From NCBI RefSeq assembly GCF_014836645.1, contig NZ_JACSQM010000001.1, forward strand, positions 62,001 to 126,000: 64,000 nt of DNA, in the 5' to 3' direction. The translations under genes and the position numbers were made by a program. This stretch comes from Fictibacillus norfolkensis (GTDB lineage Bacteria; Bacillota; Bacilli; Bacillales; Fictibacillaceae). Below, piece after piece: positions 38,610 to 52,227 of this stretch (within the stretch, counting starts at the first letter, position 1; each line of letters starts with the position of its first letter). Under the pieces are notes generated by a model. It ran no database searches, was not told the DNA's origin, and worked only from the letters and a program-made list of their open reading frames with translations.

Positions 38610-39902
38610 TTAAACAGTCTTGCTGTTTTCCAAAAGGAAATCAATTGCTTTACGTACTTTCAAGTCAGCTGCTACTGCATCATTTCCACCTTGCATAGCA
38701 AGCATTTGCTTGATTTGTTCTACTTCCATTTGGTACATTTCAGCCATCTTGCTAAGTTCAGCATCGATTTCTTCTTCAGAAACTTCGATGTTTTCAGCTT
38801 CAACGATCGCTTCAAGTACTAGATTAGTACGAACGCGCTTCCCAGCATCTTCTTTCATTTGCTCACGAAGTGCTTCTTCGCTTGTACCAGAGAACTGGTA
38901 GTAAAGGTCAAGGTTCATACCTTGCATTTGAAGACGTTGGCCAAATTCTTGAACCATACGGTCAAGCTCTGTGTTTACCATCGCTTCAGGGATATCGATT
39001 TCAGCATTCTCAGAAGCTTTTTCGATAACTGTTTCACGAGTTTTGTTTTCAGCTTCTTGCTTTTTGCTTTCTTCAAGCTTTGTGCGAAGTTCTTTTTTAA
39101 GATCTTCTAAAGTTTCAGCATCGCCTTCAGCTTCTTTAGCGAACTCGTCATTAAGTTCTGGAAGTTGTTTAGCTTTGATATCGTGAATGTTTACTTTGAA
39201 AACAGCAGGCTTACCAGCTAGCTCTTCAGCATGGTATTCTTCAGGGAAGTTTACGTTAACTTCTTTTTCAGCACCAGCTTTTTCACCAACTAATTGCTCT
39301 TCAAAACCTGGGATGAAAGATCCAGATCCGATTTCAAGAGAATAGTTCTCAGCTTTTCCGCCTTCGAAAGCTTCGCCATCAACGAATCCTTCAAAATCGA
39401 TGTTTACAGTGTCGCCATTCTCAACTGTTCCTTCTTCTTTAACAACAAGTTCAGCTTGTTGTTCTTGTAAAGAAGTAAGTTCGTTTTGAACATCCTCATC
39501 TGTAACTTCAGTTTCAGTCTTTTCAACTTCAAGACCTTTGTAATCACCAAGTTTAACTTCTGGTTTAACGATTACTTTAGCTGTGAAAACAAGGTTGCTT
39601 CCTTGTTCCATTTTTTCGATGTCCACTTCTGGACGATCGACTGGCTCAATACCAGCTTCTTGTACAGCGTCTCCATATGCTTTTGGCAATAGGATATCTA
39701 GAGCGTCTTGGTAAAGAGACTCTACTCCAAAACGTTGTTCAAAAAGTCTACGTGGCATTTTCCCTTTACGGAATCCTGGTACGTTAACTTGCTTTACAAC
39801 TTTTTTGAACGCTTGATCAAGCGCTGTATCTACTTCAGTTGCCTCAACTTCTACCGTTAAGACACCTTGATTACCTTCTAACTTTTCCCATTTAGCAGTC
39901 AT
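38610..39902 (-). CDS. tig: Trigger factor
   Basis: Ribosome-associated chaperone and peptidyl-prolyl isomerase of 430 residues. The ribosome-binding loop appears as [22 protein letters not shown]-type PPIase domain lies at about 163-245 ([14 protein letters not shown]). The helical C-terminal arms end at SKTV. A GGAGGGA site precedes the ATG. Confidence 0.97.
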   Translation of the reverse strand: MTAKWEKLEGNQGVLTVEVEATEVDTALDQAFKKVVKQVNVPGFRKGKMPRRLFEQRFGVESLYQDALDILLPKAYGDAVQEAGIEPVDRPEVDIEKMEQGSNLVFTAKVIVKPEVKLGDYKGLEVEKTETEVTDEDVQNELTSLQEQQAELVVKEEGTVENGDTVNIDFEGFVDGEAFEGGKAENYSLEIGSGSFIPGFEEQLVGEKAGAEKEVNVNFPEEYHAEELAGKPAVFKVNIHDIKAKQLPELNDEFAKEAEGDAETLEDLKKELRTKLEESKKQEAENKTRETVIEKASENAEIDIPEAMVNTELDRMVQEFGQRLQMQGMNLDLYYQFSGTSEEALREQMKEDAGKRVRTNLVLEAIVEAENIEVSEEEIDAELSKMAEMYQMEVEQIKQMLAMQGGNDAVAADLKVRKAIDFLLENSKTV

Positions 39903-39960
39903 TAAATGTTCCCTCCAACATCGGTATTTCCATAACTATCATATAGATTACAACCATTCC

Positions 39961-39988
39961 ATTATAGCATAGACGTTCTGTATTTCAA
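39961..39988 (-). promoter_or_regulatory. Promoter of tig
   Basis: TTGAAA (39983-39988), a 16 bp spacer ending in TGC, and a perfect TATAAT (39961-39966) on the minus strand form an extended -10 promoter. Confidence 0.75.
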
Positions 39989-40008
39989 CAAGTTACATCA
40001 CTTTCTCA

Positions 40009-41028
40009 TTAAGTCTGCATATAAAATCTTTCCAATTCGACGAGAACCTTTACTGCTCTTTGTAATTCTTCATCTTCTTGATCCACTTCTTCTTCCATCC
40101 CACATAGAATATTCGCTGCCATAACAGCGGCCTCAAACCAAAGTATCTTATTCTCTGGAGTTGGTGAGAAAGGATATAAGGCGAGTGAATAATCCTTCCA
40201 TACGGCAAGCGCGATCTCGAGTAGTGATGGATTCTCTTGTTCGAGCTCATCTTTGATCAAAGATTTTACTTCCTTATAAAAGAAATTATCATTTAGATCA
40301 GTGAGCTTCGCGATGTCCACTTCAGTGAATTGTCCATATTTCTCGATCTTTACGATTTTGTCTACTTGATTTTCTTTAAGATATTGCAGAATCAAGCTTT
40401 TAACAGCCGGATGTTTTTTTTCATCTATTAAAAAAGACTCAAACATCGGTACGATCATGTCAGGACCGAGCCGTTTCAACTGTTGTACAGCCATCCACTG
40501 CGAGTCTGCCTGATCGCTTTCAAGCATCTCTTTTAATGCTTGAAAGTCAGGATTAGCTGGGGGTGCTGTTGGAAGTACAGGATCTTTCTTCACTTCAGGA
40601 ACACCTTCCTGCTCAATTACTTTACGACTAAACTGTAGAAGCTGATAAAACGTTTCAGCTTTGTCTGCAGGAATCTTCTGCTCTTCAAGAACAGCTTCGA
40701 TCACTGAAACAACGGTTATGTATTCTGATAACTGAACTAATATGCTTAAGTAGATTTGAAGTACATCATAATATTCGCCGATTCCTTCTTTAAGCATACG
40801 GTCACATCTCTGTTTGGCTTCGTGTAATCGACCTAATTCAACCAAACTTAAAACAAGCCCAAGATTGCCTTGTGCATGCATTGGGTCTGCATGAAGCAAT
40901 TGTTCAAAACAGGATAAAGATTCATCGTATTTTTTACTTTTTAAAGAATCCATTCCTTTTTCTAAAAGACGTCCATTTAAGTTAGGAAACCGAACGATAT
41001 TGTTTTTGTTGTTCTTTTCGTTAGTCAT
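40009..41028 (-). CDS. ysoA: TPR-repeat protein YsoA
   Basis: Protein of 339 residues with tetratricopeptide repeats in its N-terminal half (about 20-145, YDESLSCFEQLLHADPMHAQG). An uncharacterised, acidic C-terminal region ends AVKVLVELERFYMQT. A homologue, ysoA, lies between leuD and tig in B. subtilis, matching this place. The ATG at 41028 follows CGGAGAG. The function is unknown; TPR domains usually mediate protein contacts. Confidence 0.85.
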   Translation of the reverse strand: MTNEKNNKNNIVRFPNLNGRLLEKGMDSLKSKKYDESLSCFEQLLHADPMHAQGNLGLVLSLVELGRLHEAKQRCDRMLKEGIGEYYDVLQIYLSILVQLSEYITVVSVIEAVLEEQKIPADKAETFYQLLQFSRKVIEQEGVPEVKKDPVLPTAPPANPDFQALKEMLESDQADSQWMAVQQLKRLGPDMIVPMFESFLIDEKKHPAVKSLILQYLKENQVDKIVKIEKYGQFTEVDIAKLTDLNDNFFYKEVKSLIKDELEQENPSLLEIALAVWKDYSLALYPFSPTPENKILWFEAAVMAANILCGMEEEVDQEDEELQRAVKVLVELERFYMQT

Positions 41029-41139
41029 CACAACTCTCCGCTTCCATTAATGTTTGACTAAAGAATAGCAGGTTCGCCAGATGAACTCAAGGTAACTAGA
41101 GGTTAGAACCCTGATTTCTTTAACCTCTGTTCTATACAC

Positions 41140-41176
41140 AAAAAAACTTACTCAAAAGTTTCGCCTTCTGAGCAAG
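41140..41176 (-). terminator. Terminator of the ilv-leu operon
   Basis: CTTGCTCA and TGAGTAAG, extended by flanking pairs, form the stem (41165-41176 with 41147-41158) and are followed by seven T on the minus strand. It lies just after the threonine ammonia-lyase gene. Confidence 0.85.
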
Positions 41177-41186
41177 CCCAATATTA

Positions 41187-42140
41187 TTAACTAATTCTTT
41201 TTAAGTTCACCTTATCAGCCATTCCTTTATATAATGACCATTTAACGGGATCTACATTACCACCACTAATGATAAGGCCTACTTTTTGGTCCAACGCAAG
41301 ACGGCTATGGAACATCACTGCCGCTAAACTAGCAGCTCCAGCTCCCTCTACGACCACCTTTTCCCGCTCAAGCATAAACATCATCGCGTATGCGATTTGT
41401 TCCTCGGTCACAGTGACCATCTCATCCACATATTTTGATATCACAGGAACGGTGATATCTCCGGGCTTAACAACCGCGATTCCATCTGCGATAGATGTAC
41501 AGCGAGTTAACGTTTTTCTTGTTGTACCTGTGAAGGCTTGATAGACCGCACTAGCATTCGCCGATTGCACGCCAACTACTCGGACATCAGGTCTGATCGA
41601 CTTAACCGCTAATGCGATCCCAGCCAATAGACCTCCGCCCCCGACAGGTACTACAATCGTTTTTAATTCAGGTTTTTGCTGAAGCATCTCGAGAGCAACG
41701 GTACTTTGTCCAGCGATCACATCGTAATCGTCGAAAGGGTGAACAAACACTCCTCCGCTTTTTTCTTCTTCTCTTTTTGCCGCTTCATAAGCCGCCTGAT
41801 AATTGTCACCTTCTAAAACAATATCTGCTCCATACGATCTTACTGCATCGATCTTGGAAATCGGTGCATTTTCCGGCATAAAGATCTTAGAATTTATTCC
41901 ACGGAGTGAACATGAAAGCGCTAAACCCTGTGCATGGTTTCCTGCTGATGCAGCGATGACACCTCTTGCACCGTCTAGTTCGTTTAACGTGGAAACTTTG
42001 TAATAAGCTCCTCGCAATTTAAACGAACCTGTCTTCTGAAGGTTCTCCAGCTTCATATACACCTTTCCACCCGTCCACTTGTTAAGAGTTGATGATTGTT
42101 TAAGTGGCGTACGGTGTGCGATTTTTGAGACTTCCTCCAA
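41187..42140 (-). CDS. Threonine ammonia-lyase, short form without regulatory domain
   Basis: PLP-dependent enzyme producing 2-oxobutanoate for isoleucine synthesis, or a related serine/threonine dehydratase. SFKLRGAYYK carries the PLP lysine, VPVGGGGLLAG binds the phosphate, and SAGNHAQG is conserved. The C-terminal ACT-like domain of biosynthetic IlvA is missing, as in the TdcB type. The coordinates begin at TTG 42140, but the family-like segment ITAERLFHA continues upstream in frame to a stop at 42,091-42,089+100 (TGA at 42189-42191) with no ATG, GTG or TTG. The true start is therefore uncertain; ATC at 42167 follows GGGGAT at a suitable distance. Last gene of the ilv-leu operon, so isoleucine synthesis is the likely role. 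Confidence 0.85.
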   Translation of the reverse strand: MEEVSKIAHRTPLKQSSTLNKWTGGKVYMKLENLQKTGSFKLRGAYYKVSTLNELDGARGVIAASAGNHAQGLALSCSLRGINSKIFMPENAPISKIDAVRSYGADIVLEGDNYQAAYEAAKREEEKSGGVFVHPFDDYDVIAGQSTVALEMLQQKPELKTIVVPVGGGGLLAGIALAVKSIRPDVRVVGVQSANASAVYQAFTGTTRKTLTRCTSIADGIAVVKPGDITVPVISKYVDEMVTVTEEQIAYAMMFMLEREKVVVEGAGAASLAAVMFHSRLALDQKVGLIISGGNVDPVKWSLYKGMADKVNLKRIS

Positions 42141-42183
42141 AGCGTGAAATAAACGTTCCGCTGTGATTGTTAAATCCCCATTG

Positions 42184-42777
42184 TCAGTTCACAATCCTTT
42201 CATCTTCATATTCTTTTATAAGAGCTTCTTGTTGAAGAGTTACTGATATTTCGTCCCACCCGTTTAGAAGCATCTTTTTCCAGTACGGATCAAATTCAAA
42301 GCGGAATACTTCTTTCGTTTCGTTTTCTACAAGTTGTTGTTCGAGGTCTACTCTCAACGTTCGTATGAGGTTTCCAGCTCTCTCACTCTGCAGGTTTCGA
42401 AGCTCATCTTTAGAGAGTCGGATCGGTAAGATGCCATTTTTCACACAATTGTTGAAGAAGATATCAGCAAAGCTTTCGGCGATGATCACTTGAAATCCGT
42501 AATCTTTTAAGGCCCAAGGTGCATGTTCTCTGGATGAACCACAACCAAAATTTTTACCGGTAACTAATATGGATACTTCTTTTGTTTCTGGGGAGTTTAG
42601 CTCAAAGTCTTCGTTCTCCTCTCCATTTGAGTGATATCTCCAATCAAAGAACAAAAACTCTCCATAACCAGCTTTATCAATTTTTTTCAAGAATTGCTTC
42701 GGAATGATCTGATCTGTATCTACATGATCTCTGTCTAATACTGCAGCACTGCCTGAATATGTTTTAAACCCCGGCAT
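42184..42777 (-). CDS. leuD: 3-isopropylmalate dehydratase small subunit
   Basis: Swivel-domain subunit of isopropylmalate isomerase, 197 residues. It begins [33 protein letters not shown] (key residues [11 protein letters not shown]) and contains [17 protein letters not shown]. It overlaps leuC by 14 bp, so the two subunits are coupled in translation. Confidence 0.96.
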   Translation of the reverse strand: MPGFKTYSGSAAVLDRDHVDTDQIIPKQFLKKIDKAGYGEFLFFDWRYHSNGEENEDFELNSPETKEVSILVTGKNFGCGSSREHAPWALKDYGFQVIIAESFADIFFNNCVKNGILPIRLSKDELRNLQSERAGNLIRTLRVDLEQQLVENETKEVFRFEFDPYWKKMLLNGWDEISVTLQQEALIKEYEDERIVN

Positions 42778-44200
42778 AACGATCTACCTCCTGTTCTTTT
42801 TTAGGAAGTATGGAACGAACATCAGTGAATTTCCCATTTAAAGCTGCAGCTGCAGCCATGATTGGACTGACTAGGTGTGTCCTCGCACCTTTTCCTTGCC
42901 TCCCAGCAAAATTACGATTTGAGGTAGATGCACATCTTTCTCCTTCTGGAACAATGTCATCATTCATACCTAAACACATCGAACATCCCGACTCACGCCA
43001 CTCGAATCCAGCATCTATAAAAATCTGATGAAGCCCAAGGTTCTCAGCTTCTTTTTTTACAGCTTGTGATCCTGGAACTACGATCGCCCGGACTTCGGGG
43101 TGTACATTTCTGCCTTCAACAACTTTAGAAGCTTGAAGTAGGTCACTAAGTCTTGAATTTGTACAAGATCCAATAAATACGTGCTGCACAGGTATATGCT
43201 CTATTTTTTCATTTCCTTTAAAGCCCATGTAATGGAGTGCATTTAGTAACGATTGCTTCTCTTCTATAGAAGAAGAATTTTCCTCTGCAGGAATCACTCC
43301 GCTGATCGGCAAACACATCGATGGAGTCGTTCCCCACGTGACCATTGGTTCGATCTCTGAAGCATCAATCTCAATCGTTTGATCAAATCTAGCATTCTCA
43401 TCACTCGCAAGCTCTCTCCATCTTTTACAACTTTCCAGAAAATCTTGATTCTTTGGAGCATAGCGCTTACCTGATATATATGAAAAAGTAACTTCATCAG
43501 GAGAAACGACCGATGCTTTTGCTCCAGCTTCAATAGACATATTACAAAGAGTCATTCGTTCTTCCATCGAAAATTTTCTAACCGTGCTACCAGAAAATTC
43601 AATAATATGACCTGTACCGACATTCGTTCCATATTTCGCGATAAACCATAGGATGACGTCTTTCGCTGTAACACCAAAACCTAACTCTCCTTCAATCTTA
43701 ACGTTCATCTGTTTTGGTTTGTTCTGCCACAGCGTTTGTGTAGCAAGAACATGTTCAACTTCACTCGTGCCAATTCCGAAAGAGAGCGCCCCGAAAGCAC
43801 CATGCGTAGATGTGTGACTATCACCACATACAATTGTTTTCCCAGGCAATGTCAGACCCAGTTCTGGCCCTATAACATGAACGATCCCTTGTTGTTCAGA
43901 GTTCAATCCCTCGAGTTGAATACCGAATTCCGCGCAGTTTTTTTCAAGAGTTTGCACTTGCAAGCGTGATGTTTCGTCTTTTATATTGAATCGGTCGACC
44001 GTCGGGATATTATGATCCATCGTTGCAAAACAAAGCTCCGGCCTTCTGACGGTTCTATTTTTTTCTCTTAAACCAGCAAACGCTTGAGGTGATGTCACTT
44101 CATGAATGAGGTGCAGATCAATGTAGAGCAGGTCTGGTTTATTTTCCTCTTCTACGACAATATGGCTATCCCAAAGTTTATCTATTATTGTTTTACTCAC
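42764..44200 (-). CDS. leuC: 3-isopropylmalate dehydratase large subunit
   Basis: Aconitase-family subunit carrying the [4Fe-4S] cluster, 478 residues. Cluster cysteines lie in [13 protein letters not shown] and in [36 protein letters not shown] is diagnostic for LeuC. With LeuD it isomerises 2- to 3-isopropylmalate. Confidence 0.97.
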   Translation of the reverse strand: MSKTIIDKLWDSHIVVEEENKPDLLYIDLHLIHEVTSPQAFAGLREKNRTVRRPELCFATMDHNIPTVDRFNIKDETSRLQVQTLEKNCAEFGIQLEGLNSEQQGIVHVIGPELGLTLPGKTIVCGDSHTSTHGAFGALSFGIGTSEVEHVLATQTLWQNKPKQMNVKIEGELGFGVTAKDVILWFIAKYGTNVGTGHIIEFSGSTVRKFSMEERMTLCNMSIEAGAKASVVSPDEVTFSYISGKRYAPKNQDFLESCKRWRELASDENARFDQTIEIDASEIEPMVTWGTTPSMCLPISGVIPAEENSSSIEEKQSLLNALHYMGFKGNEKIEHIPVQHVFIGSCTNSRLSDLLQASKVVEGRNVHPEVRAIVVPGSQAVKKEAENLGLHQIFIDAGFEWRESGCSMCLGMNDDIVPEGERCASTSNRNFAGRQGKGARTHLVSPIMAAAAALNGKFTDVRSILPKKEQEVDRYAGV

Positions 44201-44214
44201 CGAAATCTACCTCC

Positions 44215-45309
44215 CTACACATAAACCTCTAGAAGAGTTGCACTTGTTGAATCTTCCAACATTCTAAAATGAATTTGATTGACCATTTCTTTTGTCGTTA
44301 CTAGCGTTCCACTTTCTCCAAAGATATCTTGTGTTCGATAACCTGCCTGCAGCGTTTCGAAAACGGCAAGTTCAACGGCCTCCGCTTCTTTCTCAAGTTG
44401 GAACGAATGACGAAGCATCATCGCGACACTAAGGATCATACCGATCGGATTTGCTTTCCCGCTTCCTGCGATATCAGGTGCTGATCCATGTATTGGCTCA
44501 TATAGTCCAGGACCGTTTTCACTAAGAGAAGCAGAAGGCATCATTCCTAACGATCCTGTAAGAACAGAGGCTTCATCAGACAAAATATCTCCAAACATAT
44601 TTTCAGTAACGACCACATCAAAACTCGTAGGATTACTGATCATCCTCATGGCAGCATAATCTACCAGCAAGTGTTCTGTTTCGATGTGTGGATACTTTTT
44701 AGCTACATCCTCCACGACTTCTCTCCACAATTTGCTCGTTTCAAGAACGTTTGCTTTATCAACAGATGTTACTTTTCTTCTGCGAGAAGAAGCTAACTCA
44801 TATGCCTTTTCAACGATTCTCGTTATCTCCTCTCGCGTATACGACAATGTATCTACCGCACGTTTTTCATTCCGTTCTTTCGGCTCTGAAAAATAAATAC
44901 CACCGGTCAGTTCGCGAACAAATACAAAGTCGGCACCTTTTACCTTGTTCGATTTAAGAGGTGATAGATGTTCAAGACCAGGATAAACGTGAACAGGTCT
45001 TACGTTTGCAAACACGTTCATCGCTTTTCGTAAAGCGAGTAACCCTTGTTCCGGCCGAACCTTCCCTTGATCCCATTTCGGTCCACCAACCGCTCCTAGC
45101 AGAACAGCATCACTGTCATTGCAAGTTTTAAGTGTGGAATCTGGAAGCGGATTACCTTCCTGATCAATAGCAGCACCTCCAAATACTTGTTCAATCGTCT
45201 CAAATTCATGACCAAACCGCGTTGCTACACCGTCTAACACTTGCAGAGCACCTTTGATCACTTCTGGGCCGATCCCGTCTCCTGGTAAAACTGCTATTCT
45301 CTTTTTCAT
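44215..45309 (-). CDS. leuB: 3-isopropylmalate dehydrogenase
   Basis: NAD-dependent oxidative decarboxylase of leucine synthesis, 364 residues. LPGDGIGPEVIKGAL and LLGAVGGPKWD are N-terminal motifs. VTENMFGDILSDEASVLTGSLG includes the metal-binding aspartates, and EPIHGSAPDIAGSGKANP is the C-terminal nucleotide-binding signature. Confidence 0.97.
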   Translation of the reverse strand: MKKRIAVLPGDGIGPEVIKGALQVLDGVATRFGHEFETIEQVFGGAAIDQEGNPLPDSTLKTCNDSDAVLLGAVGGPKWDQGKVRPEQGLLALRKAMNVFANVRPVHVYPGLEHLSPLKSNKVKGADFVFVRELTGGIYFSEPKERNEKRAVDTLSYTREEITRIVEKAYELASSRRRKVTSVDKANVLETSKLWREVVEDVAKKYPHIETEHLLVDYAAMRMISNPTSFDVVVTENMFGDILSDEASVLTGSLGMMPSASLSENGPGLYEPIHGSAPDIAGSGKANPIGMILSVAMMLRHSFQLEKEAEAVELAVFETLQAGYRTQDIFGESGTLVTTKEMVNQIHFRMLEDSTSATLLEVYV

Positions 45310-45327
45310 CTAACATCCCTCCTAAAT

Positions 45328-48412
<3,085 letters not shown>

Positions 48413-48416
<4 letters not shown>

Positions 48417-50131
48417 CCTCTCACTCCAATCATTTCATGTAGTCCTTTTCCTGGAGCGATCATCGGATAGACATTCTCATCAGCAGTAACAACACAATCA
48501 AGAACAAATGGTTTTTTTGATGCAAGAGCAACCGCTAGAGCCTCTCTTACATCGCTTTCAGTTACAGCACGTTTCCCATCAATTCCGTAAGCTGATGCTA
48601 GCTTGATAAAGTCAGGTTGAATATCAAGCAAAGAGTGAGAGAATCGTTTTTCATAAAAAATCTCTTGCCACTGTCTTACCATCCCGAGAGATTTATTGTT
48701 CACAATGACTACGATGACAGGAAGCTCCCAATCTTGGAGAACTCCGAGTTCTTGAAGCGTCATCTGAAAACCACCATCTCCTACAACTGCTATTACCGGG
48801 AGCTCCGGCTTTCCAACTTTCGCTCCAATCGCTGCAGGAAATCCGAATCCCATCGTTCCAAGTCCTCCAGACGTTATCCATCTGTTCGATTCTAAAAACG
48901 TATAATATTGAGCTGCCCACATCTGGTGCTGTCCTACATCAGTAGCTACGATGGCTTCTCCTTTCGTAACTTCATGAAGAATCTGCATTAACTTTTGTGG
49001 TTTCAATTCTGATTCATCTGTCTTATACGTAAGAGGAAATTCAGTCTTGTGCTTCGTGAGTTGGATTACCCACTCGTTATAGTCTCCTTTATCGCCTCTC
49101 GTCTGGTTTAATGCCGAAAGTGTTTCTTTCGCACACCCCACAATGGGAATTTCAGTTGGAACATTTTTTCCGATTTCAGCCGGATCAATATCGATATGTG
49201 CAACCACTGCTTTTTTAGCAAAATAATCCAGGTTTCCAGTTAACCTGTCATCAAACCTAGCCCCAACACCAATTAACAGATCGCAGTCATAAAGTGCCAT
49301 GTTGCTCGCGTATGTTCCATGCATTCCTGCCATCCCCAAGCAAAGCGGGTGTTCAGCTGGAAATCCCCCAAGGCCGAGAAGGGTTTGAGCAACCGGTATC
49401 TGGTGATATTCCGCGAATGCGACCAACTCTTTTTCAGCACCTGCCGCCAGCACCCCCGCACCTGTTAAGAGGACAGGTCTTTTCGCTTGCAACAAAGCTT
49501 CGTTCAATCTTTTCACTTGAAGAATATTAGGTTTTACTGTAGGTTGGTAACCTGGAAGGTGAATACCCGCAACCTCTCTAACTTCAGCTGTTTTTACCGC
49601 AACATCTTTCGGTATATCGATTAAAACAGGTCCTTTTCTTCCAGTGCTCGCTATATGAAAGGCTTCTTTCATAATTCTCGGCAGGTCTTCTGCCCGTTGG
49701 ACTTGATAATTATGTTTTGTGATCGGCATTGTAATCCCGACGATGTCCGCTTCTTGAAAAGCATCCGTTCCAATCACTGTCGTTGCTACCTGACCCGTAA
49801 AGATAACAAGAGGAATAGAATCGATCATCGCATCTGCGATACCTGTAACAAGGTTGGTTGCACCTGGCCCTGAAGTCGCTAACACCACGCCTGGTTTTCC
49901 AGTTACTCTTGCATAACCTTGCGCAGCATGAATCGCTCCTTGTTCATGCCTCGTTAAAACATGTTTCATCTCTGATTTGTAGAGGGCATCATAGATAGGA
50001 AGTACAGCTCCTCCGGGATAACCAAACAGAACTTCAACTTTCTCATTCTGCAACCCTTGAATAAATAGTTCAGCACCAGAGACTAATGAAGTTTCGACTG
50101 ATTTTTTCTCAGCCACCCAACTGGCCTTCAT
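48413..50131 (-). CDS. ilvB: Acetolactate synthase large subunit
   Basis: Thiamine diphosphate enzyme catalysing the first common step of branched-chain amino acid synthesis, 572 residues. The start is ATG at 50131 (MKASWVAEK), 8 bases after AAGGAGG; an ATG six bases upstream lies too close to the site. [17 protein letters not shown] with its catalytic glutamate region, [15 protein letters not shown], and the diphosphate-binding [13 protein letters not shown] are present. First gene behind the ilv T-box leader. Confidence 0.97.
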
Positions 50132-50224
50132 TTTCATTCCTCCTTTAACCTCGACTCGAACCTTTATTTAGTAAAGACTTTTCGCGAATCAGTTGTTGCT
50201 CTTAACAACAACGTCTTAAAAAAA

Positions 50225-50520
50225 AATAAAAAAACTTCTCCACCCAAATGGACAGGTCAATCCTATCCAAAGGGGTGAAAAAGTTTTCTTTTCCACGGTA
50301 CCACCCTTATTCACAGTTCATGCACATTTACGCAAGAACTGCCTCAAGACGAAATAATCGTCATTTGATAACAAGCGATAAATAATGGTCTTATCGCTTG
50401 GCCCTTCCTACTAAGAAACGTTCAAAAGGACACTCAGGAGGGATGTCCTGGTATTAGGGATAACCGGTTCACAGCAACCACCGGCTCTCTGTATATCCCA
50501 CATCTACCATTGTTCTCCGT
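50225..50520 (-). ncRNA. T-box leader of ilvB-N-C-leuABCD
   Basis: Contains AAGGGTGGTACCGTGG (complement of 50293-50308), the antiterminator T-box. The terminator has arms AACTTTTTCACCC and GGGTGGAGAAGTT followed by a long T-run near 50,226-50,235. Stem I carries GAGAGCCGGTGG and AACCGG. The candidate specifier is ATC (Ile) at 50442-50444, five bases before TGAG, the same register as GTC in the valS leader. The hairpin CAAGCGATAA with TTTATCGCTTG is stem III. The leader starts only about 15 bp after the ilvD stop, so its promoter is either inside ilvD or upstream of ilvE. Confidence 0.9.
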
Positions 50521-50535
50521 CATCGTTTTAATGAT

Positions 50536-52203
50536 TTAAATTTTTAAGATTCCTCCAGTATTAGCTGATGTTACAAGCGCCGCATAGCGTGCGAGGTAGC
50601 CTTTTTTGATCTTCGGCTCTGGTTTCACCCAACCTTCTTTTCGTTCTGTTAAGTCTTCTTCTGTTAATAAAACGTGAATCGTTCTATTCACTAGATCAAT
50701 TAAGATTGGATCACCATTGTTTACGAACGCGATCGGTCCGCCTTGTGCCGCTTCTGGCGAGATGTGACCGATAGAGATCCCTCGAGACGCCCCAGAGAAT
50801 CTCCCATCCGTGATCAGCGCTACTTTCGTACTCAATCCTCTTCCAGCGATAGCAGAAGTGGGAGAGAGCATCTCCGGCATACCTGGTCCACCCTTCGGTC
50901 CTTCATATCGAATGACAACGACATGCCCTTCTCTTACTTCACCATTATTGATGCCTTCGATTGCTTCTTCTTGAGATTCATAGACGATTGCCTCGCCTTG
51001 AAATGTTTTTATTGAAGGATCAACAGCTCCCACTTTGATCACACAGCCATCTGGTGCAATGTTTCCATAAAGTATAGATAAACCGCCTACTGGTGAATAT
51101 GCGTTATCTTTTCTACGAATAACATCATCATCTAAAATTTCCGCATGCCGGACTCGGTGCTCTAGCGTTTCTCCACTTATCGTTAACCGATCGTTATGGA
51201 TGGCACCTTCCATTCTACAGAGTTCATTGATGATCGCACTGACACCGCCGGCTCTGTGAACATCTTGCATGGAATAATCCGAAGCCGGACTAATCTTTGA
51301 TAAATATGGAATACGCTCTGCGATCTCGTTGATTGATGATAAGTCATAATCAATCTCAGCTTCATTTGCGATGGCAAGCATATGAAGAACGGTATTTGTA
51401 GAGCCGCCCATCGCCATGTCCAATGCAAAGGCGTCATCAATCGCTTCTTTCGTTATAATATCTCTAGGTTTTATATTGTTTTTCACGAGATCCATAAGTG
51501 ATGTTGCAGCCTCTTTGATCAGTTCTCTTCTTTCGTCTGAGGTAGCAACAATCGTACCATTACCCGGCAGTGTAATTCCTAGCATCTCCATAATGGAATT
51601 CATGCTGTTGGCTGTAAACATCCCCGAGCATGATCCACAAGTCGGGCAAGCACTCGTTTCAAGTTCTAATAGTTCTTCTCTCGTCATCTTTCCAGCTAAG
51701 TGAGAACCTACTCCTTCAAATACCGAGGCAAGAGATAGGGATTTTCCTGCCATAGACTTTCCAGCTTCCATCGGACCACCTGAAACAAATACTGCAGGAA
51801 CATTCGTCCTGACAGCTGCCATTAACATACCAGGCGTAATCTTGTCACAGTTAGGTATGTAGAACACACCGTCGAACCAATGGGCGTTAATCACCGTCTC
51901 TGCTGCATCTGCAATGACTTCTCGACTCGGCAGCGAATACCTCATACCGATATGGCCCATCGCAATTCCATCGTCTACACCGATGGTATTAAACTCGAAC
52001 GGAATTCCACCAGCTTCTCTAATGGCTTCTTTTACCCATTCACCTACTTTGTTTAGATGCATATGCCCCGGAATAATATCAACATAGGAATTACAAACAC
52101 CGATAAAGGGTTTATCCATATCCTCTGGTGCAACTCCCGCTGCGTGGAGAAGACTTCTGTGCGGGGCTCTATCGATTCCTTGCTTGATCATATTACTGCG
52201 CAT
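50536..52203 (-). CDS. ilvD: Dihydroxyacid dehydratase
   Basis: Iron-sulfur dehydratase giving 2-keto acid precursors of valine and isoleucine, 555 residues. Cluster and active-site motifs [26 protein letters not shown] and [17 protein letters not shown] are intact, and [15 protein letters not shown] is near the C-terminus. It lies 24 bp after ilvE and directly before the ilvB T-box. Confidence 0.97.
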   Translation of the reverse strand: MRSNMIKQGIDRAPHRSLLHAAGVAPEDMDKPFIGVCNSYVDIIPGHMHLNKVGEWVKEAIREAGGIPFEFNTIGVDDGIAMGHIGMRYSLPSREVIADAAETVINAHWFDGVFYIPNCDKITPGMLMAAVRTNVPAVFVSGGPMEAGKSMAGKSLSLASVFEGVGSHLAGKMTREELLELETSACPTCGSCSGMFTANSMNSIMEMLGITLPGNGTIVATSDERRELIKEAATSLMDLVKNNIKPRDIITKEAIDDAFALDMAMGGSTNTVLHMLAIANEAEIDYDLSSINEIAERIPYLSKISPASDYSMQDVHRAGGVSAIINELCRMEGAIHNDRLTISGETLEHRVRHAEILDDDVIRRKDNAYSPVGGLSILYGNIAPDGCVIKVGAVDPSIKTFQGEAIVYESQEEAIEGINNGEVREGHVVVIRYEGPKGGPGMPEMLSPTSAIAGRGLSTKVALITDGRFSGASRGISIGHISPEAAQGGPIAFVNNGDPILIDLVNRTIHVLLTEEDLTERKEGWVKPEPKIKKGYLARYAALVTSANTGGILKI

Positions 52204-52227
52204 ATCTGTAACACTCCTATACTTCTT

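Noticed and set aside
48693..49530. Several open frames opposite or out of frame with ilvB
   Set aside because: Overlap the conserved acetolactate synthase gene entirely; no independent support.
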